DNA of 64,000 nucleotides from Ramlibacter algicola (GTDB taxonomy: Bacteria; Pseudomonadota; Gammaproteobacteria; Burkholderiales; Burkholderiaceae_C): NCBI RefSeq assembly GCF_016641735.1, contig NZ_JAEDAO010000001.1, positions 806,001-870,000 of the forward strand, in the 5' to 3' direction. Shown here one piece after another: positions 25,782 to 35,459 of this stretch. A program made the position numbers and the translations under genes. The stretch's first letter is position 1; every line of letters starts with the position of its first letter. The notes under the pieces were generated by a model. It was given only the letters and a program-made list of their open reading frames with translations, made no database searches and had not been told where the DNA came from.

Positions 25782-27815
25782 ATGAAAGATCCCGACACCA
25801 CCGCAGAGAAAGTCGGCCTCAGCGAAGCCGTCAGCGCGACGGCCTTGCAGAAGGCCGAGGAATACATCGAGCAGGAGGAGGGCGCGGCCAACAAGCTGAA
25901 AGGCTGGCTGGCCACCTTCGTCACGCTGGCCGCGGTGGCCATGTCGGTGTTCCACCTGTACACGGCTTACGCCATCGTGCCGACGCAGACCCTGCGCCCC
26001 GTGCACGTGGCGTTCGTGCTGGCGCTGTGCTTCATGGTGTTCCCGGTCGCGCAGCGCTGGCGCCACCGCATCATGTGGTGGGACTGGATCGCCGCCGCGC
26101 TCGCCATCGCGAGCGTCTACTACCTGATCCAGGGTGGCGACGACATGATGGACCGCAACACGTCGCCCCTGCCGTGGGACGTCGCGTTCGGCGTCGTCAT
26201 GATCGCGCTGATCCTGGAAGCGATGCGGCGCACGGCCGGCTGGATCATGCCGTTCATCTGCTGCCTGTTCCTCGCCTACGCGCTCGGTGGTGAGTACCTG
26301 CCGGCGCCGTGGACCCACAAGGGTTACGAGGTCGACCGGCTGGTCGGCTTCATGTACATGACGCTGGAAGGCGTCTTCGGCTCGGCCGTCGACGTCTCGT
26401 CCTCGCTGATCATCCTGTTCACGATCTTCGGCGCCTTCCTGCAGTATTCGGGCGCCGGCAAGTTCTACATCGACTTCTCGTTCTCGGCGATGGGCGGCAA
26501 GCCCACCGGCGCAGGCCGCACCGTGGTGCTGGCGTCGTTCCTGCTTGGCGGCCCGTCGGGCTCGGGCGTGGCGACCACCGTCACGCTGGGCTCGGTCGCG
26601 TACCCGATGCTCGCCAAGGTCGGCTACGAGAAAAACGCCGCCGGGGGCCTGCTGGCCGCGGGCGGCCTGGGCGCCATCATCTCGCCGCCCGTGCTGGGTG
26701 CGGCCGCGTTCCTGATCGCCGAGTTCCTGAAGATCTCGTACCTCGACGTGCTGTTGATGGCGTGCATCCCCACGCTGCTCTTCTACTTCGCGCTGTTCCT
26801 GATGGTCGAGATCGACGCGCGCAAGTTCGGCATGCACGAGACGACCTTCGAGAAGGTCGACACGGTCTGGAACCTGACGAAGAAGTACTGGTTCCACTTC
26901 CTCTCGCTGGTCTCCATCATCGTCTTCATGCTCTGGGGCTTCTCCCCGGTGCTGTCGGTGTTCTGGGCCACGGTCGTGTCGGTGGCCACCAGCTTCCTGC
27001 GCAGCGACACCGCGCTGATCCCGCGCGACTTCTTCCGCGGGCCCGGCCTGGCGCGCCGCTTCCTGCAGACGCCGTTCATGAAGGCGATGGAAGGCGGTTC
27101 CATCGGCGTGCTCAACGTCGCCGCCACCTGCGCCGGCGCCGGCCTGATCGTGGGCGTCGTCACGCTCACGGGCCTGGGCCTGAAGTTCAGCTCCATCGTG
27201 ATCGCGTACGCGGGCGGCTCGCTGCTGCTGACGGCCATCTTCACGTCGCTGGTCGTGTGGATCATCGGCCTGGCCGTGCCCGTCACGGCCTCGTACATCA
27301 TCTGCGCCGTCATCGCCGCGCCCGCGCTTACCAAGCTGGGCGTGCCCGAGTTCGCCGCGCACATGTTCATCTTCTATTACGCGGTGCTGTCCGAAGTGTC
27401 GCCACCGACGGCGCTGTCGCCGTTCGCGGCGGCGGCCATCACCGGCGGCGACCCGTACAAGACGACCATGCAGTGCTGGAAGTACACCGTGCCGGCCTTC
27501 CTGGTGCCGTTCATGTTCGTCCTCGACCCCAGCGGGCAAGGCCTGCTGCTGATGGGATCCACCAAGGCGCTGGCCAATGCCAACTGGTGGTCCATCGCCG
27601 AAGTGACCATCACCTGCGCGATCGGCATCGCCGCGCTGGCCGCCGGCTTCCAGGGCTGGGCCCTGCGCCGTGCGACCACGTTCGAACGCGTCATGCTGAT
27701 CGTCGCCGGCTTCCTGCTGGCCTACCCGGGCTGGGTGGCCGACGTCGCCGGCATCGTGCTGGTGGTCATCGCGCTCGCCATGCAGGTGCTGCGGCCGCAG
27801 TTGCAGCCCGCCTGA
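25782..27815 (+). CDS. TRAP transporter permease, fused 4TM/12TM
   Basis: The 677-residue inner-membrane protein joins the small (DctQ-like) and large (DctM-like) TRAP subunits. After a soluble 45-residue start, about four helices are followed by an extended large domain of many helices. The large half carries the G-G-P-S-G-S-G-V-A-T-T-V-T segment and A-A-G-G-L-G-A-I-I-S-P-P-V-L-G, typical of TAXI-type permeases. Sodium-coupled import of an organic acid is expected. It is in one operon with the binding protein and two lyase-type enzymes. Confidence 0.92.
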   Translation: MKDPDTTAEKVGLSEAVSATALQKAEEYIEQEEGAANKLKGWLATFVTLAAVAMSVFHLYTAYAIVPTQTLRPVHVAFVLALCFMVFPVAQRWRHRIMWWDWIAAALAIASVYYLIQGGDDMMDRNTSPLPWDVAFGVVMIALILEAMRRTAGWIMPFICCLFLAYALGGEYLPAPWTHKGYEVDRLVGFMYMTLEGVFGSAVDVSSSLIILFTIFGAFLQYSGAGKFYIDFSFSAMGGKPTGAGRTVVLASFLLGGPSGSGVATTVTLGSVAYPMLAKVGYEKNAAGGLLAAGGLGAIISPPVLGAAAFLIAEFLKISYLDVLLMACIPTLLFYFALFLMVEIDARKFGMHETTFEKVDTVWNLTKKYWFHFLSLVSIIVFMLWGFSPVLSVFWATVVSVATSFLRSDTALIPRDFFRGPGLARRFLQTPFMKAMEGGSIGVLNVAATCAGAGLIVGVVTLTGLGLKFSSIVIAYAGGSLLLTAIFTSLVVWIIGLAVPVTASYIICAVIAAPALTKLGVPEFAAHMFIFYYAVLSEVSPPTALSPFAAAAITGGDPYKTTMQCWKYTVPAFLVPFMFVLDPSGQGLLLMGSTKALANANWWSIAEVTITCAIGIAALAAGFQGWALRRATTFERVMLIVAGFLLAYPGWVADVAGIVLVVIALAMQVLRPQLQPA

Positions 27816-27835
27816 AGCAGTTCACGAGGCAGTCC

Positions 27836-28768
27836 ATGCATCGCTTCGACACGTCCGCCAAGGGCGTCTACCTCATCACCGTCACCCCGTTCACCGACAG
27901 CGGCGCGCTCGACCTCGCGAGCACCGACCGCATGGTGGACTTCTGCCTCGAGCGCGGCGTCACCGGCCTGACCATCCTCGGGATCATGGGCGAGGCCACC
28001 AAGCTCACCGCCGAGGAGTCGCGCACGTTCACGCGGCAGGTCGTGCAGCGCGTGCAAGGCAGGGTGCCCATCGTCGTCGGCGTGTCCTCGCCGGGCTTTG
28101 CCGCGATGGGCGAGTTGACCAAGGCCGTGATGGACCTCGGTGCATCGGGCGTGATGGTCGCGCCGCCGTCCACGATGCGCACCGACGACCAGATCGTGTC
28201 GTACTTCGACATGGTCGGCGAAACGCTGGGCGCGGTGCCGTGGTGCCTCCAGGACCATCCGGTCGCCACCGGCGTGCAGATGTCGGCGTCCGTCGAACTG
28301 CGCATCATGAAGAATGCGCCGCACTGCGTGATGCTCAAGCACGAGGACTGGCCGGGGCTGAACAAGCTGTCGGCCATCCGCGCCGCCAGCGACAGGGGCG
28401 ACGTGCGCCGCGTATCCATCCTCACCGGCAACGGTGGCGGCCTGTTCCTGCCCGAGGAGCTCTCGCGCGGCGCCGATGGCGCGATGACCGGCTTCGCGTA
28501 CCCGGAGATGATGGTCGACGTGGTCGCGGCGCATGCGCGCGGCGACGTCGAGCGCGCGCACGACGTCTTCGACGCCTACCTGCCGCTGGCCAAGTACGAG
28601 CAGCAGGCCGGCATCGGCCTGGCGGTGCGCAAGCACCTGCTGCACCAGCGCGGCGCCATCGCCTCGCCCTTCATCCGCAAGCCCGGGCCCAAGCTGTCGG
28701 CCCAGGACGTCGCCGACCTCGATCGCCTGGTGCGCCGGCAGGACCAGCGCCTGCGCGAGCTGGGCTGA
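27836..28768 (+). CDS. dihydrodipicolinate synthase/N-acetylneuraminate lyase family enzyme
   Basis: A 310-residue aldolase-fold enzyme. The Schiff-base lysine is K168 (V-M-L-K-H-E-D). The tyrosine of true DapA is replaced by Gln (L-Q-D-H-P, Q139), and the T-T pair of the substrate loop is I-M (G-I-M-G-E-A). So it is not lysine-pathway DapA; it more likely cleaves or dehydrates a 2-keto-3-deoxy acid. It follows the TRAP permease by 20 bases and precedes the RraA-family gene by 24, which supports use of the imported compound. Confidence 0.88.
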   Translation: MHRFDTSAKGVYLITVTPFTDSGALDLASTDRMVDFCLERGVTGLTILGIMGEATKLTAEESRTFTRQVVQRVQGRVPIVVGVSSPGFAAMGELTKAVMDLGASGVMVAPPSTMRTDDQIVSYFDMVGETLGAVPWCLQDHPVATGVQMSASVELRIMKNAPHCVMLKHEDWPGLNKLSAIRAASDRGDVRRVSILTGNGGGLFLPEELSRGADGAMTGFAYPEMMVDVVAAHARGDVERAHDVFDAYLPLAKYEQQAGIGLAVRKHLLHQRGAIASPFIRKPGPKLSAQDVADLDRLVRRQDQRLRELG

Positions 28769-28792
28769 CCTTTCATCTCCGGAGTTTTTCGC

Positions 28793-29530
28793 ATGGCCAT
28801 GCCGCCCGTTCCCGCGCCCGCGACCATGGAGCTCGACCCCCAGGTGGTCGAGACCCTGTCGAAGGTCACCACTGCCACCATCACGACCGTGCTCCTGAAG
28901 AAGGGCTTGCGCAACGTGTGGCTGCGCGGCGCGCGTCCCGTCCGCACCGGCGGCCCACGCCTGGTGGGCCGCGCGTTCACGCTGCGCTTCGTGCCCGCGC
29001 GCGAGGACCTCGCGACGCCGGAGTCGTGGGGCTCGCCGATCTCCACGCGCGCCGCCATCGAGGACATGCCTGCCGGGTGCATCACGGTGGTCGACGCGAT
29101 GGGCGTGCAGGACGCCGGCATCTTCGGCGACATCCTGTGCGCGCGCATGGCCAAGCGCGGCATCACGGCGCTGGTCACGGACGGCGTCGTGCGCGACTTG
29201 CACGGCGTGCTGGGCACCAACCTGCCGCTGTGGTGCAGCGGCGCAGCGGCGCCGGCTTCGGTGACGAGCCTGACCTTCGTCGCCTGGCAGCAGCCGATCG
29301 CCTGCGGTGGCGTGGCCGTGTTCCCCGGCGACGTGATGGTGTGCGACGACGACGGCGCGGTGCTGATCCCCGCCGCGCTGCTCGATCACGTGCTGCAGGA
29401 AGCCCCCGAGCAGGAACGGCTCGAGGGCTGGATCATGGACGAGGTGAACAAGGGCGCTTCGCTGCCCGGCCTGTACCCGCCCAACGCGGAGAACAAGGCC
29501 CGCTACGAGGCGTTCAAGGCGAAGAAGTAA
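28793..29530 (+). CDS. RraA-like / 4-hydroxy-4-methyl-2-oxoglutarate aldolase family protein
   Basis: The 245-residue protein has the RraA fold. The metal- and pyruvate-binding motif F-G-D-I-L-C-A-R followed by A-L-V-T-D-G-V-V-R-D is complete, and the late P-G-D-V-M-V-C-D-D-D-G-A-V segment fits the HMG/CHA aldolase branch. Such enzymes split hydroxy-acids to pyruvate plus another keto acid, or decarboxylate oxaloacetate. GGAG lies 9-10 bases before the ATG. It ends the TRAP operon; a REP-like repeat follows directly. Confidence 0.88.
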   Translation: MAMPPVPAPATMELDPQVVETLSKVTTATITTVLLKKGLRNVWLRGARPVRTGGPRLVGRAFTLRFVPAREDLATPESWGSPISTRAAIEDMPAGCITVVDAMGVQDAGIFGDILCARMAKRGITALVTDGVVRDLHGVLGTNLPLWCSGAAAPASVTSLTFVAWQQPIACGGVAVFPGDVMVCDDDGAVLIPAALLDHVLQEAPEQERLEGWIMDEVNKGASLPGLYPPNAENKARYEAFKAKK

Positions 29531-29532
29531 TT

Positions 29533-29625
29533 CCGTCGTCCCCGCGAAGGCGGGGACCCATCGCTTCCACTTCCGCGGGCCGCCAAAGCGGAAGCAATGG
29601 ATTCCCGCCTCCGCGGGAATGACGA
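29533..29625. repeat. REP-like palindromic extragenic repeat, copy 2
   Basis: Same arms as 9845-9940: GTCGTCCCCGCGAAGGCGGG and ATTCCCGCCTCCGCGGGAAT, both in the same orientation. The middle differs in sequence. It lies between the convergent ends of the RraA-like gene and pcaF, as copy 1 lies between pilL and phrB. Confidence 0.82.
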
Positions 29626-29631
29626 AAGCGG

Positions 29632-30840
<1,209 letters not shown>

Positions 30841-30857
30841 CGTGAAGGTCTCCGGAA

Positions 30858-31502
30858 TCAGGCCGCCATGATCGGCAGGCCGGTGAGGGTTTCCAGTTCC
30901 GCGCGCGACAGGCCCTCGACGACGTCGATGAGCTGCAGGCCGCGCGGCGTGCAGGCGAAGGTGCCCAGGTCGGTGTACACGCGCTTGACGCACGCGACGC
31001 CGGTGAGCGGATAGGTGCAGCGCTCGACCAGCTTGCTGCGGCCGTCCCTGGTGAGCAGGTCCATCATCACCCAGGTCTGGCGCGCCCCCGTCGCGAGGTC
31101 CATCGCGCCGCCGACGGCGGGGATCGCGTCGGCTTCGCCGGTGTGCCAGTTCGCCAGGTCGCCGGTGGCGGACACCTGGAACGCGCCGAGCACGCACAGG
31201 TCGATGTGCCCGCCGCGCATCATCGCGAAGCTGTCGGCGTGGTGGAAGAACGCGGCGCCGGGCTTGAGCGTCACCGGCTGCTTGCCCGCGTTGATCAGGT
31301 CGTAGTCCTCATCGCCGGCGGCGGGCGCCGGTCCCATGCCGAGGATGCCGTTCTCGCTGTGCAGGACGACCTCGCGCCCGGCGGGCAGGTGGTTGGCCAC
31401 GAGCGTCGGCATGCCGATGCCCAGGTTGACGTAGGCGCCGTCCTGGATGTCCTGCGCCACGCGCTGCGCGAGTTGCTCTTTCGTGCGTCGCTGGTACGCC
31501 AT
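30858..31502 (-). CDS. pcaJ: 3-oxoacid CoA-transferase subunit B (PcaJ-like)
   Basis: The 214-residue beta subunit begins R-R-T-K-E-Q-L-A and contains V-N-L-G-I-G-M-P-T and the catalytic glutamate in S-E-N-G-I-L-G-M-G. With the alpha subunit it moves CoA from succinyl-CoA to beta-ketoadipate. It overlaps pcaI by one base (TGATG), so the two are translated together. A general acetoacetate CoA-transferase (ScoB/AtoA) is similar; the linked thiolase favours the beta-ketoadipate pathway. Confidence 0.9.
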   Translation of the reverse strand: MAYQRRTKEQLAQRVAQDIQDGAYVNLGIGMPTLVANHLPAGREVVLHSENGILGMGPAPAAGDEDYDLINAGKQPVTLKPGAAFFHHADSFAMMRGGHIDLCVLGAFQVSATGDLANWHTGEADAIPAVGGAMDLATGARQTWVMMDLLTRDGRSKLVERCTYPLTGVACVKRVYTDLGTFACTPRGLQLIDVVEGLSRAELETLTGLPIMAA

Positions 31503-32203
31503 CACGCAGCCTCCTTGAAGCCACCGGCGCGCGTCGCACTGCGGGCGATGCGCACGATGCGGGTGACGAAGATGCCCGGCGTGACGATCGCCTCCGGATC
31601 CAGCGTGCCCAGCTCCACGATCTCGTGCACGCTGGCCACGGTCTTCTTCGCCGCCATCGCCATCACCGGGCCGAAGTTGCGCGCGGCCATGCGGTAGGTG
31701 AGGTTGCCCCAGCGGTCGCCGCGCTCGGCCTTGACTAATGCGAGGTCGGCATGGATCGGCGTCTCGTAGACGTGCAGGCGACCGTCGATCACGCGCGTCT
31801 CCTTGCCCTTGGCGAGCTCGGTGCCCGCGCCGGTGGGCGTGAAGAAGCCACCGATGCCGGCCCCGGCGGCGCGGATGCGCTCGGCCAGGTTGCCTTGCGG
31901 CACCAGTTCGAGTTCGACCTGGCCGCTTCGGTACAGCGCGTCGAACACGTGGCTGTCGGCCTGGCGCGGGAAGCTGCAGGTGACCTTGCGCACGCGGCCG
32001 GCCTTGAGCAGCGCGGCGATGCCGTGCTCGCCGTTGCCGGCGTTGTTGTTGACGATGGCGAGGTCGCGCGCGCCCTGCGCGATCAGGCCTTCGACCAGCT
32101 CGGACGGGATGCCGGCGGTGCCGAAGCCGCCGATCATCACCGTCGCGCCGTCGGCGACGTCGCCGATCGCTTCCGCCACGGTCGCGGCGATCTTGTCGAT
32201 CAC
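31502..32203 (-). CDS. pcaI: 3-oxoacid CoA-transferase subunit A (PcaI-like)
   Basis: This 233-residue alpha subunit has the V-M-I-G-G-F-G-T-A-G-I-P segment near residue 22 and N-N-N-A-G-N-G-E-H-G-I, both typical of the family. I chose GTG 32203 because GGAG is seven bases ahead and the family begins near this residue; an upstream in-frame ATG would add an unrelated stretch. First gene of the operon; no pca regulator is adjacent. Confidence 0.9.
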   Translation of the reverse strand: MIDKIAATVAEAIGDVADGATVMIGGFGTAGIPSELVEGLIAQGARDLAIVNNNAGNGEHGIAALLKAGRVRKVTCSFPRQADSHVFDALYRSGQVELELVPQGNLAERIRAAGAGIGGFFTPTGAGTELAKGKETRVIDGRLHVYETPIHADLALVKAERGDRWGNLTYRMAARNFGPVMAMAAKKTVASVHEIVELGTLDPEAIVTPGIFVTRIVRIARSATRAGGFKEAA

Positions 32204-32281
32204 GGGTGTCTCCGGGAATGCATGGCCACCATTGTCCGCTGACCGCGGCCACCCCACGGCGTGCGGCATCATTCGCGCCCG

Positions 32282-32584
32282 ATGCTGCTGCCTTCGCTCG
32301 ACGCCGCCCTCGCCCTGGCGCGACAGGACGGCCGCGTGTGCCCGCTGCCGGACGCGTGGTGTGCGCTGTACGAATTGCTGCCGGATCGGCGCAGCGACAT
32401 GTACGGCGCGATCCCGCCGTCACCGCTGGTGCTGGCGGCCTGGGACGCCACCAGCGACGACGACAAGCGCGAGCGGCTGCGCGTCCACCTCGCGTGGGCC
32501 GCGGAGCACGGCGCCATCGCGCCGGTGCATGCGTACCTGGCGCAGCTGCCCGAATCGCGCTGGCACCACGCCGCTGCGGGCTGA
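32282..32584 (+). CDS. hypothetical protein, 100 residues
   Basis: I do not recognise this small soluble protein. It is balanced in composition and mostly helical by eye, with A-H-G-A-I-A-P-V-H-A-Y-L near the end. It diverges from pcaI, with a gap of 78 bases. No signal peptide or membrane segment. Codon use matches its neighbours, which supports a real gene. Confidence 0.65.
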   Translation: MLLPSLDAALALARQDGRVCPLPDAWCALYELLPDRRSDMYGAIPPSPLVLAAWDATSDDDKRERLRVHLAWAAEHGAIAPVHAYLAQLPESRWHHAAAG

Positions 32585-32649
32585 CGCGGCGCCTTGGTGC
32601 CCGTGCACGGACGGGCTACGATGCGCCAACCCAACCGCAGGAGCAGCGC

Positions 32650-33000
32650 ATGGCAGCGAACATCGTGATCGGCATCGTGGCCGCCTTGCACGCGTACTTC
32701 ATGGTGCTGGAGATGTTCCTGTGGACCAGGCCGGCCGGACTGCGCGCGTTCGGCCAGACGCTCGAACAGGCGCAGGCCTCGAAGGTGCTCGCGGCCAACC
32801 AGGGGCTGTACAACGGCTTCCTCGCCGCAGGCCTGGTGTGGGGACTGCTGGCCGGGCCGCAGGGAATGGCCATCAAGGCCTTCTTCCTGGCCTGCGTGTT
32901 GGTCGCCGGCCTGTACGGTGGCTTCACCGCCAGCCGCAAGATCCTCTTCATCCAGGCGCTGCCGGCGGCCATCGGGTTGGCGCTGCTCGGCTGGACCTAG
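32650..33000 (+). CDS. DUF1304 family membrane protein
   Basis: The 116-residue protein has four hydrophobic segments and the family pattern: H-A-Y-F-M-V-L-E-M-F-L-W near residue 14, N-Q-G-L-Y-N-G-F-L-A-A-G-L near residue 50, and G-G-F-T-A-S-R-K-I-L-F-I-Q near the end. The function of DUF1304 is unknown. An AGGAGCAG site is six to eight bases before the ATG. Confidence 0.88.
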   Translation: MAANIVIGIVAALHAYFMVLEMFLWTRPAGLRAFGQTLEQAQASKVLAANQGLYNGFLAAGLVWGLLAGPQGMAIKAFFLACVLVAGLYGGFTASRKILFIQALPAAIGLALLGWT

Positions 33001-33028
33001 CGCCTCCTCGTGGCGCATGATGGCGCGC

Positions 33029-33475
33029 ATGACCGATCGCACCGTCCGCATCCACCGCGTGCTGCGCACCACGCCCGAGAAGCTGTACCGCGCGTTCCTC
33101 GAGCCGATGGCGCTGGCCAAGTGGCTGCCGCCGCACGGGTTCACCTGCTCCGTGCACCAGCTGGATGCCCGTGTCGGCGGCACGTTCCGCATGTCGTTCC
33201 ACAACTTCGGCACTGGCAACGGCCACTCGTTCCACGGCAGCTACCTCGAACTCAAGCCGCACGAGCGCATCCGCTACACCGACGAATTCGACGACCCGAA
33301 CCTGCCCGGCGTGCTGGAGGTGGACGTGCGGCTGCGGCCGGTGATGGGCGGGACCGAGCTCACGGTGGCGCAGTCCAACATCCCGGCGGCGATCCCGCTG
33401 GAGATGTGCTACCTGGGCTGGCAGGAATCGCTGCTGCAGTTGGCCGCGCTGGTCGAGCCCGACATCCCGGGCTGA
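33029..33475 (+). CDS. SRPBCC/AHSA1-type domain protein
   Basis: A 148-residue protein of the START-like fold: R-V-L-R-T-T-P-E-K-L-Y-R-A-F, then W-L-P-P-H-G-F, G-G-T-F-R-M-S-F, and a C-terminal helix with C-Y-L-G-W-Q-E-S-L. These proteins bind small hydrophobic ligands or act as stress partners; ligand unknown. Three close ATGs (33017, 33020, 33029) are possible starts; the last fits the domain edge. No regulator of the ArsR type is adjacent. Confidence 0.85.
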   Translation: MTDRTVRIHRVLRTTPEKLYRAFLEPMALAKWLPPHGFTCSVHQLDARVGGTFRMSFHNFGTGNGHSFHGSYLELKPHERIRYTDEFDDPNLPGVLEVDVRLRPVMGGTELTVAQSNIPAAIPLEMCYLGWQESLLQLAALVEPDIPG

Positions 33476-33511
33476 CGGCGAGCGCCTTCGCTGCGCTCGG
33501 CTGGCTGTCCC

Positions 33512-33616
33512 GACGCAGAGGGCACAGAGGAGGAGAGAGGACGCAGAGGAAGACGAACAGAAGGGAATCCTTGTCTCCTCCGCGTCCTCTCTTCTTCTCT
33601 CTGCGTCCTCTGCGTC
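33512..33616. repeat. long imperfect inverted repeat of the ACGCAGAGGACGCAGAG type
   Basis: The left arm (33512-33552) and right arm (33576-33616) are about 40 bases each and nearly complementary, built from repeats of GACGCAGAGG and GGAGAGAGGACGC. A short relative (ACGCAGAGGACGCAGAAGAG) is at 36261-36280. The gap lies between two convergent genes. It resembles a dispersed extragenic element. Confidence 0.75.
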
Positions 33617-33644
33617 GAGATCCGGGCGCGCGAGCGCCGCCGTC

Positions 33645-34112
33645 CTAGGGCTTCGCGCAGTCGCAGGCCCGATCGCCGTTGTCGAACACGACGCGCCACT
33701 GGCCGTCGGGCTGCCGGCGCCACGTCGAGTGGAAATGCGCGACCACCTTGCCTTCGGGCGACGTAACCGGCCCGCGCGTGTAGCCCATCGTCCCGAGCAG
33801 GTTGGCTTCGGCCGTCTCCGGCTTCCAGCTGAAGGGTGCCTGCGGGCCGTCGAAGAAGCGCTTCCAGTGTTCGAGGATGCGGGCCTTGCCGTGCAACGCC
33901 TGGCCGCCGTTGATGAACACCGCGTCGTCCGCCACCAGGGCGCTGAACGCCGCGAGGTCGCGACGCGCCATGCTGGCGGCGAACGCAGTCTCCGCGGCGC
34001 GCAGTTCGGCGGACGCGGCTGACTGGTCGATCGAGCCCGCGGGGGCCATGGGCGCGGCGCACGCGACGAGCGCAAGGGCGGGCAGGACGAAGGCGAGGCG
34101 GTGCAGGAACAT
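33645..34112 (-). CDS. lipoprotein with SnoaL-like/DUF4440 domain
   Basis: The 155-residue precursor has a short signal ending in the lipobox L-V-A-C at about residue 18, so it should be lipid-anchored. The mature part follows the DUF4440 (NTF2-like) pattern: F-A-A-S-M-A-R-R-D-L-A-A-F-S, D-A-V-F-I-N-G-G, L-G-T-M-G-Y-T-R-G. Such domains bind or turn over small molecules; the ligand is unknown. A second C-D-C near the C-terminus is unusual. Confidence 0.82.
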   Translation of the reverse strand: MFLHRLAFVLPALALVACAAPMAPAGSIDQSAASAELRAAETAFAASMARRDLAAFSALVADDAVFINGGQALHGKARILEHWKRFFDGPQAPFSWKPETAEANLLGTMGYTRGPVTSPEGKVVAHFHSTWRRQPDGQWRVVFDNGDRACDCAKP

Positions 34113-34193
34113 GGCGCATCCTAGCCATCGATCTCGGTTGACGGCAATCCGCGCCGCCCCTAGCCTGCGGCGCTTCACCCGGCAGGAGACCGC

Positions 34194-35459
34194 ATGGCAG
34201 GCACGCTCACGTTCGACGGCAGGACCTACCCCGATGGCCGCGCCTCGGACCCGAAGGCCCTGGGCTGGATGCAGGGCTCGCCACCGCCCGCGGATCGCCG
34301 CATCGAATTCGGCAAGCAGGCGCTGCTTGGCTTCCCGCAGATCCGCTGGACGCTGTGCCACACGCGCGAGTTCCTGCCGACGGTGAACGTCTGGCGCGGC
34401 GACGGCGGCCCGAGCACGTTCGCACGCGAGGATCTCGCCGGCGACATCGAAGCACTGGCCTTCGACGATCTTCAAGGCCGCCGCATGCAGTGGCAGGACG
34501 CGCTGGCCGACACCTACACCGACGGCATCGTCGTCCTGCACCGGGGCCGCATCGTGTACGAGCGCTACATCGGCGAGCTGCAGGCGCACGTGCCGCACAG
34601 CTGCTTCTCGGTCACCAAGTCCTACGCCTGCACGCTGGCCGCGATGCTGGTGCACGAGGGCGTGGTGGACGAACGCCGGCCCATCGCGCACTGGCTGCCG
34701 GAGATGCGCGGCACGGCCTGGGAAGACGCGACGTTGCGGCAGGTGATGGACATGCAGGTCGGCGCCGCGTACTCGGAGGCGTATGCCGACTCGGCGGCCG
34801 ACGTGTGGGCCTACTCGCGCGCGGGCGGCACGATGGCGCGGCCGCCGGGGTACGACGGCCCCGGCAACTTCTACGAGTACCTGGCGACGATCCGCAAGGA
34901 CGGCGCGCACGGCGAGGCGATCTCGTACAAGACCGTCAACACCGAAGTGCTGTGCTGGGTGATGAAACGCGCGACGGGCCTTTCGCTGGCGCGCATGCTG
35001 TCCGAGCGGCTCTGGGCGCCGCTGGGTTGCGAGCAGGACGCGTACTTCACCGTGGATCCGATCGGTGTCCCCATGGGCGGCGGCGGGATGTCGGCGGCGC
35101 TGCGCGACCTCGCACGCTTCGGCGAAGCGATGCGCTGCGACGGGGCTTTCAATGGCAAGCAGGTGGTGCCGGCGGCCGTGGTCGCGGACATCGCGCGCGG
35201 CAGCGATCCCGCGAAATTCGCCAAGGCGGGCTACGCACTGCTGCCCGGCTACTCGTACCGCAGCATGTGGTGGGTGGCGCACGACGAGCACGGCACGTTC
35301 GAGGCGCGCGGCATCCACGGCCAGCGTATCTACGTCGCGCCCGGCGCGGAGATGGTCATTGCGCGCTTCGGCTCCCATCCCGTCGCCGCCAACTCGGGCA
35401 ACGACCCGATCACGCTGGCGCAATTCCGCGCACTCGCCGGGCTGTTGCGCGGGCGGTGA
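34194..35459 (+). CDS. serine hydrolase, beta-lactamase/6-aminohexanoate-dimer hydrolase family
   Basis: The 421-residue enzyme has the class C beta-lactamase fold. The S-x-x-K nucleophile motif is S139-V-T-K142, reached through the strand G-I-V-V-L-H-R-G-R-I-V-Y-E. A Y-K-T-V-N segment and the late G-I-H-G-Q-R-I-Y-V strand match. The arrangement is closest to NylB-like amide or ester hydrolases. No signal peptide, so it is probably cytoplasmic. GGAG precedes the ATG; the stop overlaps the next gene by four bases (GTGA). Confidence 0.85.
   Translation: MAGTLTFDGRTYPDGRASDPKALGWMQGSPPPADRRIEFGKQALLGFPQIRWTLCHTREFLPTVNVWRGDGGPSTFAREDLAGDIEALAFDDLQGRRMQWQDALADTYTDGIVVLHRGRIVYERYIGELQAHVPHSCFSVTKSYACTLAAMLVHEGVVDERRPIAHWLPEMRGTAWEDATLRQVMDMQVGAAYSEAYADSAADVWAYSRAGGTMARPPGYDGPGNFYEYLATIRKDGAHGEAISYKTVNTEVLCWVMKRATGLSLARMLSERLWAPLGCEQDAYFTVDPIGVPMGGGGMSAALRDLARFGEAMRCDGAFNGKQVVPAAVVADIARGSDPAKFAKAGYALLPGYSYRSMWWVAHDEHGTFEARGIHGQRIYVAPGAEMVIARFGSHPVAANSGNDPITLAQFRALAGLLRGR

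Noticed and set aside
25761..27539. Minus-strand frame opposite the TRAP permease
   Set aside because: Arg/Asp/His-rich without motifs; antisense to a clear membrane transporter.
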